From positions 62,001 to 126,000 of the forward strand of contig WHVA01000210.1 of NCBI GenBank assembly GCA_015179125.1: a stretch of 64,000 bases of DNA. The letters run 5' to 3'. This stretch comes from Gautieria morchelliformis (lineage: Eukaryota; Basidiomycota; Agaricomycetes; Gomphales; Gomphaceae). How positions within the stretch are numbered: the first letter of the stretch is position 1; each line of letters opens with the position of its first letter. Both the position numbers and the translations under genes were made by a program. A model generated the notes under the pieces. The model searched no databases and was not told the DNA's origin. It was given only the letters and a program-made list of their open reading frames with translations. Below are positions 23,796-35,514 of this stretch, piece by piece.

Positions 23796-24008
23796 TGTAA
23801 ATGACCTGTGTATCTACATGTACATTAGTTATTACATAATCCCAGTGGGCCCCTTAGGGACCCACTGTATAGTTTATCCCTGGGAACCGGCTAGCGGTCC
23901 ACATCGCATCTTACCCTTACACTGTCACTACGTAGCATCAGAATACCACACATTGGTCAAGTTCTGTCATGCTCTTGTGACCTAAGGCTTAAGATAGACA
24001 TCTTTACA
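23796..24008 (+). repeat. Chromovirus 5' LTR
   Basis: It begins TGTAAATGACCTG and ends CTTTACA; 213 bp, equal in length to the 3' LTR with about 10 substitutions and no indel. The primer-binding site after it was not recognised. Confidence 0.9.
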
Positions 24009-24146
24009 CCTTTTTGAACTATCCTGCGGTTGATCGCCACGCGACCAACCGATAGTGGATTCGAAGCAATCTTGAAAAAGATCGCTGCGTCGACGACTAA
24101 CAATCGTTGAGACCCTCCAGTAGACCTTCTACTGTCGGCTGCAAGC

Positions 24147-26460
24147 ATGATGATTCCACGCAGTCGAAGACGGACACGAGCGACGAGCTCGAGGTCCACG
24201 CCCCCGGCGCAGCCCAGCGACACGACGGCTGACGCTATCCTGGACCAAGAGACCAGGACGATAGAAGACGGAGAGATCGTAGATCTCACCGCCCTCGTCC
24301 CCTCAGTAGAGGACGAGGAAAATCCCGACCACGTCTCATCGAGCGTGGCCAAAGAAGAGACGACGCCAGGCAACGAGCCAGCGCCGCCCCCCCATCTCTC
24401 TCTGCCCAAAGACAAAGGCAAGGGCAGAGAAGTCTCGCCGTCGTCAGACGGTAGAGCAACAACGTCGAGGCGGGCACAAAGCCACGACTCAAACCGACGC
24501 TCACGAAGTAGAGCGACGACAATCGTCCCTGAAGGAGGACGACGGCAAAAGAGGCGAGCTCTGGATGATGGTCAGGACTCGGAATACTCGAGCTCTAGTT
24601 GCAAGAGCTCGAGGGCTCATGCCATCGACCACGAGACGGCAGAGGCCCTGAACAAACAGGTGCAGGCTGCGCTGCACCGAAGTATGCTGACGCGCCACAA
24701 GCACGATCTGCTGGCATCGCAGCTTGACAACGCCGCCGCCGCCCTAATGGCAATCGGCAAGGAACTCCACCAGGCGGAGGAGGTCAGGCTGCAAGACGCA
24801 GCCACACTGGAGGACGTCCAGAAAGCACTCCACCCACGCAGGGAATGTGACGCAACTCGTCCGAGCTCGCGACAGTCCGCAGCCAACGAACGCAGTCGCG
24901 ACGTAGAAGACCCGCGCCGAAAGGAGCGAGACAAGCAGCGAATGCCGTCGCCAGCCGTCCCGGTCGAACAGGACGTAAGGTTCGGGAACGAACCTCAGGA
25001 ACAACCGGCTGCCCCAACGGACAGCCGTAAAACGATCCAACAGATCGTTAGGGATCAGGTCGCCTCAGAGCCTGACTCTGAAACGACGACCGAGAGGTTA
25101 GAGCTCGAAGTCGCACACTGGCAGCGTAAAGAAGCCACAGCCCCGCGCCACCACACACGGGCACTCGAGCTATTAGTGAAGAACCCTGAAGAGACAGTGG
25201 CCCACAGCCACACCGCTCAGCTGCCTGACGAGCAGCTCACGCAAGCCGTACAAGACGCACGGCAAGCGCGCGCAGCCTACAACAGCAGGCTACGGATCCA
25301 CAACGTGGGACTGACCGGGAACATCAGGCACAAAACGCCCCCGGAACCGAGAGCACAAAACGCTCCCGATCCCGAGCCCGATCCGGGCCTGGGGCCCGTT
25401 AGGGCATATAACAGCTTGCCCCACGTGGCGTCACAACTGCGCGAGCGATCCATGGCCCCAATGGAAGGCCAGGGAATCCCTGACCAAGCCGACGTCGTAC
25501 CAATGGAGCCGTACGACGGGATCACACGGATGATCCGCGTGGCGTTAGCAGACGCCGCGGACACAGACCCGGAGAAGTCTGTGCTAGCGAAGGCCAGCGT
25601 AAAATTGGCCCACCCCAAGCCATATGCAGGGGGATTGGACCTCGAAGAGTTTGAAATATTCGTGGAAGCCATCCTACAATGGCTAAAAATGAATTGCCTC
25701 CTAGGGCCAACCAGCATTGACACGCAGGTCGGCTACGTGGGCACTCGCCTCACCGGCGAAGCCCAGGAGTGGTTCCTTTGAAACGTTGAACGCTTCGATC
25801 GCCAGGTCCGCAGCTGGACGCTGGAATCAGTGATGCAAGGCCTTCAAAAGAGGGGTTCCTGCACACACTGACATACCATCACACATCGAATAAATTCGAC
25901 GTGGTCATGCAAGGCATGAAAACCGTTCAGGAGATGCTGAACGAGCTCACGAAATACGCGGCATGTAGGATACAGCCGCCAGACGAGTACACGTTCTGGA
26001 GACGGTTCGTATCGGCGCTGCGTGAAACGCTGCGCAATGAGGTCCTCAAAAAGGGCTATAATGCCGAGAGCAGCTCAATAGACCAACTCTGCGAGACGGC
26101 CCGGATGATCGAGGAGGCATCCTGATATAACATGGGGATGCGCCGCGCAGAAAGCGCAGCTGCAATGGCAAGTGCTGCCCGGCTCACAGGGAGCAAGCCG
26201 TTGACACAAACGGGCCTGACCAGGCCCAGCCTGTTCGCGAGAAGCAGAACAGGGCTACAGCTACCGCCCTCATGCCCAGCACAAGCTGGACGCCCGCCTG
26301 AAGTTAAACAGCCTCAAGTGTCAGGGTCGTCCCCACGACCTGCCCCACCGACGAAAACGTCAGGCCGGCCCAACGACAGGCCCTGCGGCAGCCAAAGCAA
26401 CACCACATGCTTTGAGTGCAGCCAACCTGGCCACAAGAACACGGCCGCTGTCCTCATACC
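24147..26460 (+). pseudogene. Chromovirus gag region
   Basis: It starts with a basic, disordered N-terminus (MIPRSRRRTRATSSRS) and a long charged region. The retrotransposon-gag core follows: EEFEIFVEAILQWLKMN, then GTRLTGEAQEWFL and EYTFWRRFVSALRETLRNEV. A CCHC knuckle start (TTCFECSQPGHKN) lies at about 26400-26440. The gag assembles the particle and binds the element RNA. The region is GC-rich relative to its surroundings. It is broken; only domain order is given. Confidence 0.8.
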
Positions 26461-26507
26461 GGACCTAGTGCCCCCGGCTTAGGTCCGGTATGAGGACAGC
26501 GGCCGTG
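26440..26507 (+). repeat. Perfect 28-bp hairpin at the gag/protease boundary
   Basis: Bases 26440-26467 and 26480-26507 are exact inverted repeats with a 12-nt loop, GC-rich and without a mismatch. It lies just after the zinc-knuckle start. Confidence 0.95.
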
Positions 26508-27308
26508 AGGCACGACAATGAAGCCGAGGATCCGGAAATGGATCTCGGTCAAAACTCTCTTCAACAAATTGACGAAGAGGGGGAGGGTGATCCCCAACCC
26601 AACGACACTCCGGACAACAGAGAGGCGCCCACTGAAGAGTGGGACCCGGAGCCATCCCAATACTATGAATGGTACGAGGAGGTGGAAAATACCACCTACA
26701 AGTCCAGTGCGATCAGATTCGCACTGGAAGATGGGACCGCCACGAATATTATGACGGCACGCACATCGATCACGCCAGACAAGGCGGCCGAACCGGTGTA
26801 TCACCACCGAAGCAAACACAGGACACGGCCAACGCATCCGCGCAGTGAGAACCGTACCCTATCGGGGTACTGGGAAATACACGGCGTAAAATCCCACTGC
26901 CTGCTAGATAGCGGCAGCGAAGGGGTACTGCTGTCCCCCGAGTTCACGCGAGCTACAGGGATGACGACGTTCTCCCTGGAGAAACCAATCGTGCTGCAGC
27001 TAGCCTGCATAGGCAGCCATTCCATGATCAACTACGGAACGAACACGGCCATCACGTTTGGTCGTGGGACATATGACGAATATTTCGACGCAGCAAACAT
27101 CGAATATTACGATGCTATCTTAGGGACACTGTTCCTAAGGAGATTCGGCATAACCCTGGACTTCTCGAGCCCAGGGACGATTCGCAAGGGAAACGAGGTG
27201 ATCCCCACGGGCAAGGTCTCATTCGACGACGACAAATCGAAGAACGAGGACAAAGGGCCACGGGTGAGCATGATCACCCAGGTGCCAAAGCCAAACCTGG
27301 CTCATTGA
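26490..27308 (+). pseudogene. Chromovirus protease region
   Basis: The segment encodes the retropepsin-type strand HCLLDSGSEGVLLSPEF, with the DSG form of the active-site triad, and later YDAILGTLFLRRFGITLDF, equivalent to the ILG..fl block of Ty3/Gypsy proteases. It sits between gag and RT as expected. Confidence 0.75.
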
Positions 27309-27383
27309 AGCCAGGAGGACGAGTCGCGGAAAGACTCATCCTCGAACTCACCCTACGGTCGTAGGGAGAGACGCTCTCACCTA

Positions 27384-28351
27384 ATGGTGAAAGCGATGGG
27401 ACAGAGGAAAGCGGGCCCGCGCGTCGCAGGACCTAATAGACGCCAAAAGCGCCTAATGGCATCTAAGCCAACCACTACCATCATCCTCACGGATGATGAC
27501 CTTCCTCGCCTCCGCGAGGAATGCATGGAAAGAATCACTGACCTAGTCAGTGGAATTCCATTAGAACTCCCGCCACTGCGGGAGATCAACCATGAGATCA
27601 ACCTCATCGATCCCAACAAGCCCATGCGGTATCGACTACTGAAATGCCCCAAACACTTCCGAGAGGAACTGTCGGCAGAGATAGAACGATACACCACTGC
27701 AAAGTGGTGGATTCCGGCAGTAGCGCAGCAGGCCGTGCCCATGCTGTGTGTGCCGAAGAAGAACGGTACGTTGAGAACCATCTTCGATCTGCGCCAGCAG
27801 AACGAGAACACGGTGAAGGACGTCACGCCCTTCCCGGATCAGGATATCATACGCAGCGACATGGCCCACTGCCAATATCGAACAAAACTCGATATGTCAG
27901 AAGCATACGAGCAGATCTGGATTCATCCGGATCACGTAGCAAAGACAGCCTTTGCCACAATCCTCGGCACCTTCAGGAGCCAGGTGATACAGAGGGGGGA
28001 CTGTAATGCCCCATCAACATTCCAACGGCAGATGACAACCATTTTCCACGACTGCATAGGTCGCTTCGTCCATGTATACATGGACGACATCTTCATATTC
28101 TCGCAATCAATACAAGAGCATGAAGAGCACCTCTACATCATCTTTGACAGACTGAGGAAGAACCACCTCTTTCTGAGCAAGAAAAAGGTGGACCTCTACT
28201 CCATCCGAATGGAGTGCCTCAGCCATATGATCGATGGCCGAGGGGTACATGCCGACGAGGATAAGATGCAACACATCCGCGAATGGCGCAGGCCACGGAC
28301 GTTCAACGACGTCCAGCATTTCCTCGGGCTGGTACAGTATCTGGCACACTA
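27384..28351 (+). pseudogene. Chromovirus reverse transcriptase
   Basis: RT blocks are clear: VPKKNGTLRTIFDLRQQN, KLDMSEAYEQIWIHPD (motif A aspartate), NAPSTFQRQMTTIF (motif B) and FVHVYMDDIFIFS (YMDD, motif C). The thumb HFLGLVQYLAHY runs up to the TA at 28350 where the Tc1-like transposon begins. RNase H resumes after it at 31583. Part of a broken fossil. Confidence 0.9.
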
Positions 28352-31300
28352 CAGTCGCGGACAACCAAAGTCCACTAAAAAAATTAACCAGTTATGGGCA
28401 CCCCACCCGCATTAGAATATCGTTTTTAAGCCTAGATAGAGTCTATTTAGGTCCTTACGGGCAGGTTTACACGAGCCGATTCCTCAGAACATGCTATTTG
28501 AAAATTTGGCCCTTCAAAATTTGGCCGGACACCAAAAAAATAGCTACAAATATAGAAAATAGCGGAATCGATAGCTTTCTTCAAGCTGAATCTGATTCTG
28601 AAGAAATAAAAAAATTTCCACGACGGATGCAGGCGAAATAATTATTTTAATATTACATAACATACTCACGTGATTTGGCCAGCTTGACGCATGCGAGGCA
28701 AGAAACAAAAGCATAATATCACTGGGCTTCGAAACCAAGCCCAGCATGTTGTCTCACCTGTGGATGCACCCTCCCAGGTGTCCCTGCTTCATTCAGCAGC
28801 TGCTCTTTCTACTGATCCCAGCAGCACAGAGGAAGATGACCCAGCCTGGGAACCTCACCAGAACGACAGTTTGTGGTCAAACTGGGAGGAATCGGAGGAG
28901 TCGAACGATGAAGACGACGGGTCAGTGGATTCTGACACTGGATGGCTGGGTTTGGGGGAGGAGGAGCATGTTTTGCATGCGAGACCCCTGAAATTTGCCG
29001 TGGCAAATGGTGATGATCCGAGTGATGAGGATTGGATGCCAGAAGCATCGAAGAGAAAGAGGATGAAGCAATTGATGGATAAAAAAGGTGAGTTATAAGT
29101 TTCTGCCGCACTGAAAAATAGGCCAACCTTTGTTGCGCAGCTCATCCCAAACAATATGTCAAAGGCCCAGATGTCGGCAGTAAATCTGAACGCACTCAGC
29201 GTCGTTATTGTTCCATGTTAGAGGGTCAGCAAACTCTTGATACTTATGTGACGTGCCTGCCTGTTGTGGACCGCTCTAAAGTACCTGCCACAGCTCCTAT
29301 CCAGATTCACCAAGAGTCCCTTACTCCTCCACCACTTTCCTTTGAAGACCTTACTCTTATTGCAACGTCTCGAAAGCGAAAGGAGAGAAGCACAGAGGAT
29401 GGAAGTGGCAGCGATGGTGAGGCTGAAGAAGGGGACGCTGGTGGAGAAGGAGGTGAAGGGGACACAGCTGGAGAAGGAGGCGAAGAAGGAGGTGAAGGGG
29501 ACACAGCTGGAGAGGGAGGCGAAGAAGGAGGTGAAGGGGACACAGCTGGAGAAGAAGAGCCATGGGAAGATGAGGTTACAGACATGGTGAGGCCATTGGT
29601 GAATATTCGTGGCTGGAAGGACTTGCGAGATCAAGTCAAAGATGATTTGAAAAAAAAGCATGCACATATGCCACTGAAGGACATCAACCAGCTAATGATC
29701 CTTCGTAATTTTGCCACACTTCGGTTGAAGGGTCATGGCTGGACCACTTCAAGCAGGGAGGTTGCAGCACAGTGGCATGAAAAGCAGGGTGGATCCAGTG
29801 AACATTTTGCACACTGTATCAGAGGTCTTGCACACCATTATCAAGTATTTGAGCAGCTCCCTATTGACTCCAGGGGTGGCAGCAAGAACTCACAGTCTCT
29901 ATTAAAAGATGAGGCTGTCAAAGTTGCGGCAAGAACATGGCTTACAGAACAGCGCATTGGCTCAATCACCCCTCAGCTCTTCTGCCATGCCCTCAACTCA
30001 CAGATTCTCCCCTCCCTGAATATTACCTTGAAGAAACCACTCTGCGAGAGGACTGCACGGAGGTGGTTGGTGAAGCTTGGCTGGACACGCACCATCTTGC
30101 GAAAAGGGGTGTATATGGATGGCCATGAGAGGGCTGACGTTGTCAAGTATCAGAATGAGGTTTTTCTCCCAATGATGGAGAAATATGAACAACGGATGAT
30201 TAAATTTGAGGGGCCTGAGCTGAAGCAAGTTGAACCCAAACTTCAGCCAGGTGAAAGGCTTCTCATTGCTGAGTTTCACGATGAGAGCTGCTGTCAACAA
30301 AATGACTTCAAAGGTTCTACCTGGTATGTATGTATATTTAATTCTTATACTTGAATCTAATCAACCATGTCAGGCTACAGAAGGGTGAACAAATCCTCCA
30401 GAAAAAAGGAAATGGTCGGCTGATTCACATCTCAGACTTCATAGAGGAGGTGAACGGACAGTTGGTTTCTTTCAATGATGATGGCAGCATTTCCTCCAGT
30501 GCACGCAAGGTCATCTTTCCTGGTTCAAATGCAGATCCATACTGGGATTGTGCTCAACTCATTGAGCAAGTGAAATCTTCAGCAATTCCAACATTCGAAG
30601 CGGCACACCCTGGCTGTCAAGCCCTTTTTATATTTGATCAGTCATCTGCACATGTGGCGCTGCCACCAGATGCACTCAAGGCATTCGAAATGAATAAAAG
30701 CAATGGTGGCAAGCAACAGCATCAGAAGGATACAATTATTCCACACAACAATCCCACACCTGAACTCCGTGGCAAAGTGCAGAGAATGACCACTGATGAT
30801 GGCCAACAGAAAGGCCTGGAACAGACTCTTACAGAACGTGGGTTTAATATTAAAGGTCTCAAGGCAAAGTGTTCCCCTGTCTGTCCATTTGAGAGTCAAC
30901 GGTGCTGCATGGCTCGACTGCTTATCCAGCAAGATGACTTTGTAAACCAGGTGTCTATGCTTGAAACACTCATAAAAGAGGCTGGGCATGAATGCATATT
31001 CCTCCCAAAGTTCCACTGTGAACCCAATCCCATTGAAATGGTAATATTTACTTTTACTTCAATGGGTAATTTGTCAACTCATTCACATTGTCTAAGTATT
31101 GGGGGTGGGTGAAGTACAGATATCGGCAAGTGCCCAAGAGAACCTTCGATGATGCCAAAAAAGCAGCATTTGCTGCTCTCAATGCTTTCCCGGTGGATGT
31201 CATCCAACGTTTTATAAGCAGAGCCTGGCGGTTCATGAGTGCTTACAGTATTGGCCTGACAGGGCAGGCAACGGCATGGGCCGTTAGAAAACAAAAGGGC

Positions 31301-31580
31301 CATTGTACAGTCTCACGCAGTGCTATGATGCATCTTGATGCAATTGTCAGCCACAACTGACACGTACCTACTTTAGACACCGAATAAATGACCCTTTATA
31401 TGTTAAATTTTTGAAATTTTTGTCCAAAAATTTGGCCGGCTGAAATCCTTGTGGGAAAAATTCCAAAGGAGTGTTTTTCGATGTATTTTGCATTCCTGAG
31501 TCTGAATCTGAAGTCAGATTACCCCCCAAATCTCTCAGTCACTGGCTACTAAGTTGGTGGACTTTGGTTGTCCGCGACTG
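28352..31580 (+). mobile_element. IS630/Tc1-like DNA transposon, apparently intact
   Basis: It is flanked by TA on both sides (28350-28351 and 31581-31582). The ends are a 24-bp perfect terminal inverted repeat that starts CAGTCGCGGACAACCAAAGT. The 3,229-bp element carries one four-exon transposase gene without stops or frame changes in the coding path, so this copy could be competent. AT-rich subterminal sequence containing AAATTTGGCC appears near both ends (about 28500-28530 and 31425-31440). It sits between the RT and RNase H of the chromovirus and is younger than it. Confidence 0.92.
28691..31360 (+). CDS. DDE transposase, four exons, 836 residues
   Basis: Exons are 28691-29087, 29141-30323, 30374-31040 and 31097-31360. 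The introns of 53, 50 and 56 nt have GTGAGT, GTATGT and GTAATA donors and CAG, CAG and AAG acceptors, and the phases join cleanly. The N-terminus is acidic and disordered, with a 14-residue GEGGEEGGEGDTA-type tandem repeat at about residues 225-275. A helix-turn-helix-like helical region follows (KDINQLMILRNFATLRLKG, then CERTARRWLVKLGW). The DDE core has D513 (AEFHDES), D615 (LFIFDQSSAH) and E748 (FLPKFHCEPNPIE). The second D and the E are 132 residues apart, much more than the 34-41 usual in Tc1/mariner, because of an insert containing the QRCCMARLLIQQDDF block. As far as I recall, this insert is shared by many basidiomycete DDE proteins. Confidence 0.88.
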
Positions 31581-31582
31581 TA

Positions 31583-32119
31583 CATGCCGGATGTTAGCGC
31601 ATATACCACCCCACTATCGGGCTGTGCGCATAATAACCGTCCATTCGAGTGGACACCACTGCTCGACAAATGCTGGCAAAGCATTAAGGCATTGGCCTGT
31701 AAGGCCCCGATCCTGCGTCCAGTAGACGCAAGGTGCCCAGAGCCGATCTGGGTTATCACCGATGGATAAAAAGCCAGCGTCGGTGCGGTCTACGGCCAAG
31801 GTCCTGACTGGAAAACTTGTCGACCAGCCGGCTCCTTGTCAAAGAAGTTCAGCGTTGCTCAGCAACACTACCGGACTCACGAGCACGAGACGATCGCGGT
31901 GCTCGAGGCTCTCATGAAATGGGAGGACAAACTGCTGGGGCGAAGGTTCACCCTCGTCACAGACCACAAGGGGCTTGAGTACTTCGAGACCCAAAAGAAG
32001 GCTTATCTGACCGACAGGTCAGATGGTGGGAGTTTCTATCCCGGTTCAACTTCAACACCGTTCATGTAGATGGTGTAGAGAACAAGGTAGCGGACTGCCT
32101 GTCGCACTACTACGAGAGC
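31583..32119 (+). pseudogene. Chromovirus RNase H
   Basis: The pieces include WTPLLDKCWQSIKALACKAP, IWVITDG (RNase H aspartate), FSVAQQHYRTHEHETIAVLE (glutamate) and TLVTDHKGLEYF (aspartate), the standard Ty3/Gypsy RNase H order. It ends at the target site of the 1,480-bp solo LTR. Confidence 0.8.
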
Positions 32120-32124
32120 GACAC

Positions 32125-33604
32125 TGTTAGGGATCGTCCACAAAGTAGCTACCTATTTATGAACATTTACTAGGTAGTTAATTAGTTTCAAACGTCCTCA
32201 AGGAAGGTTGTATTAATATTTCTATGCTACACTCACATTGGGTCCACAAGATACAACAATCTCTTGATAGTTTAGCTAAGAATCCCCACGGTCACCTGAC
32301 TATCACATGACCTCAAAAACAGCTCAAAGTCACCTGATCATCCACAGTCACCTGACAATCACCTGACCTCATAGTCACCTGATTATCTACAGTCACCTGA
32401 CAATCACCTGACCTCAAAGTCACTTGATTATCTATGGTCACCTGACAATCACATGACACAGTCACATGACCTCAATCCAGCATGAAGTCACATGACTTTC
32501 CTTCGTCACATGATAATCACATGAGCGTGGGAGTTTCTTACATACTCTTAGCTTTACTGTCACAGCGCTGTGACTTTAACCCAATATAGCAATAGAACCT
32601 TCCACAGCCTTCCAATAGTTTCCAAACCTTTCCTGAAGCTTCTCTAAGCTTCCACAAGGTTCTTCACAGTAGTAGAAGCCTCTACAAGGTTCCTGGCAGT
32701 AGTTACATAAGCTAGATAGATGCAGTATAAATAGCCTGCAGTTTTAGCAGTGAAGCAATCAATCATCTTTCACCCAAACCACTCATACCTTGAGTAACTG
32801 AAGTGTGACTTCAACACAGCCTTGTACCGAAGTACTGGCTCACTGACTTGGCTACAGTCTAAGATTGCAGCAACTCTGATTGGCTCTGAGAAGTACAAGA
32901 GTGCTCTATTTTAATTGCAGCAGGCTCTGACTAATCGCGCTGTGAACAGCAACATTACTAAGAGTAACTGATTAGTAATCCTGTACCATTAGACGCCACT
33001 CTGAGCAGTGATCTAATAGACTTGGTTATTAGTTATTCAATTCACACAATAGATTATTAACTTAACTCTGAGTTAAGTGGGTTAATAGCCTTTTGAGTAA
33101 TTGATCTTTCTTGATCAATCAACGCACTACAGATATTAACCTAACTCAGGGTAAGTGAGTTAATATCCTACGTTTGTTGAGTTGGAAAACCAGAAAAGCC
33201 ACAAGAATAGTGACATACTTGAACTGAGGAAGAGTTCAAGCGCAGAACTATCTTTTCACGTCTTGGGGATTATTGTTGTCTTTAATTCACTCGACCCGCG
33301 GTCCTAAGACTCTAGGTAGCTTTCCCCCTTAAAGTATCTGGACCCTTGGACGCCTATAAACATTCTTTGACCTCACAAAGTATTGCACAATCTAAGAACT
33401 ACACGTGTTCAGTTAAATCTCTATTGCTACACTTCCTGTACCAATACTGATTCTGATTGTTCACCGGAGTATAATTTCTTAATTGGGTTCTCCGTTAAAA
33501 TAGTTTCGAAGCTTGCGTGTGCTTGTAAAGTCAAATCTCTGATTGAACTTTAGAATTGTGTTTAACACCACAGTTTTACGTTTAGTTCAACGGGTTCCAA
33601 AACA
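32125..33604 (+). repeat. Large solo LTR inserted in the chromovirus
   Basis: It begins TGTTAGGGATCG and ends TTCCAAAACA, flanked by the 5-bp duplication GACAC (32120-32124 and 33605-33609). No coding capacity was seen. A TATA box (TATAAATA, 32726-32733) lies downstream of an array of 15 TCAC(C/A/T)TGA motifs (32292-32525). It is unrelated in sequence to the S-family LTRs. A short non-autonomous element of TRIM or LARD type is the alternative, but no internal repeat pair was seen. Confidence 0.85.
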
Positions 33605-33945
33605 GACACGAGTGATGATAATCACCCGGACCACGTCTTCGTGAACGCGGATGCGCGTTTAGACCCGGACGGTGAGTTATTGCCCACCGACCGGTATGTC
33701 GAGTAATTGCGAACAGCGGCGACAAGATGCTCTAAACGCCTCGCTGAGAAGACAGAGGCGAGAGTAACGGAAGCCGCCGCATTAAATGAGGGCTCACCAG
33801 AGCCTGCGAACGTCGCCACGTCCCGGATGACGACGATGACGTCAGAGCCATCGCCGCAGGAAATGACGGCGCACCCCTGAGCCGGATTGTCGAGCAAGGC
33901 GTAGACCTGGCCAAGGTCCTACGAGATGCGTACCACAGGGACACC

Positions 33946-35391
33946 ATGTTCACAAAGATCATGGCGCACCCGGACGCGCACCCGAGATTCGGGATCCGGG
34001 ACGGGCTGATCTGGATTAAGAATCAGCTCAAGAGCGACGTCATTGCCGTCCCCCGCTCTGTTCTTCAATGGGGAAGGAAGCTGATCGAAATTATCATCGA
34101 TCGGGCACATCAGATAGTCGGCCACTACGGCCATCTGAAGACTTCGAACGTAGTTCGAAGAGCATATTGGTGGCCGGGCATGAACCCAGACATAGAAGCA
34201 TTCAGCACATCGTGCGCGAGGTGCCAGATGACGAAAACTGGGCCACAACGGCCCAAAGGCCTACTACACAGTCTACCCATTCCAGATAGGCCGTGGCAGT
34301 CGATTGGCATCGACTTCATGGGGCCCCTGCCCAAATCCAATCACTGTGACTACCTGATGGTAGTCATCGACCGACTAACGTCGCTCGTACACCTCGTACC
34401 AACCACGATGAGCGTGTCAGCCAAGGGAGTAGCCTGGCTGTTTCTGAAAGAGGTCATCCGACTGCACGGAGTTCCCGACTCCATCGTCTCGGACAGGGAC
34501 TCAAAGTTCACGTCGATCTTCTGGCGTGAACTCCAGCGACTCCTAGGGACTAAGCTCCTCATGTCAACTGCCTTCCATCCCCAAACGGATGGAGCAGCTG
34601 AGCGGGCAAACCGCTCGATCAGCCAGATATTGCGTGCGGTCGTCAGAGACGATCAGAAGGATTGGGCAGTGAAATTCCCAATGGTTGAGGTCGCCCTCAA
34701 CAGCAACGTCAGTGCGACCACAGGGTTCGCACCTTTCGAGCTGAACCACAGCTATATGCCGCAGATAGACCTCCCCATAGCCGCGGACACCCCGTTCAAG
34801 GGGGTGGCCCGGTTCGCACATCAGGCAAAATGGAACCTGATGGCGGCACACGATGCAATCATAGAGCATCGAGTGACGCAAACGTTTCACTCAAGTAAGA
34901 AACGTATGGCGAGCGACAGGGACGTGGCCAATGACCGCGTCTACCTTTCGACACAAAACCTAACTCTCCCGAAAGGAAGAGCCAGAAAACCAGTCCTGCG
35001 GTACATCGGACCGTACCGCATCGTCAAGGCTCACAACGATGCCTCGACGGTGACCCTCGATCTTCCCGACGAACTGAAAAGCCATCGCATTTCACCGGTC
35101 TTCCATTCCAGCCTCGTACGGCGATACGAGGCTAACAACGACAAATTGTTCCCTCGTCGTGAGGCCAAGTCATTTTATGACTTCAGAGCAAATGACGACG
35201 AGGAGTGGCTCGTCGACGAGATTATCGCACATCGATGGACAAACTCGGCGGACCTGGAATTCCAGGTCCGTTGGACCCTAGGCGACGTGACATGGGAAAC
35301 CATGTCGTCCTGCAAGGACCTTGAAGCCCTAGATAGCGATCTAGAGCTTCAGGGGGTGGGAAAGCCACGCGACCTCCCCAGACACCGCTAG
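33946..35391 (+). pseudogene. Chromovirus integrase with C-terminal chromodomain
   Basis: The zinc-binding H-H-C-C module (HQIVGHYGHLKTSNVVRRAY ... STSCARCQ) is followed by the DDE core: GIDFMGPLPKSNHCDYLMVV (D), GVPDSIVSDRDSKFTSIFW (D) and FHPQTDGAAERANRSI (E). A GPY-like block (RYIGPYRIVKAHNDAS, then HPVFHSS-like ISPVFHSSLV) follows. The C-terminal chromodomain runs from about 35205 to 35370 (WLVDEIIAHRW ... EFQVRWTLGDVTWETM), which places the element in the chromovirus branch. This domain is known to direct integration to modified chromatin. It is the best preserved part of the element. Confidence 0.92.
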
Positions 35392-35514
35392 ACGCGTCTG
35401 TCACGTGCAGACCACATGATATGCCGGCCACGGTGCGGTTAAATTTTCGCCTCGGATCTTTCCGAGGGTGCATCGCTTCTTGGAAGCAACCACCATCATC
35501 ATCTACCCACGAAG

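Noticed and set aside
29218-29667. Minus-strand frames opposite the transposase acidic repeat
   Set aside because: Pro/Ser-rich shadows of the GAA/GGA-rich tandem repeat on the coding strand.
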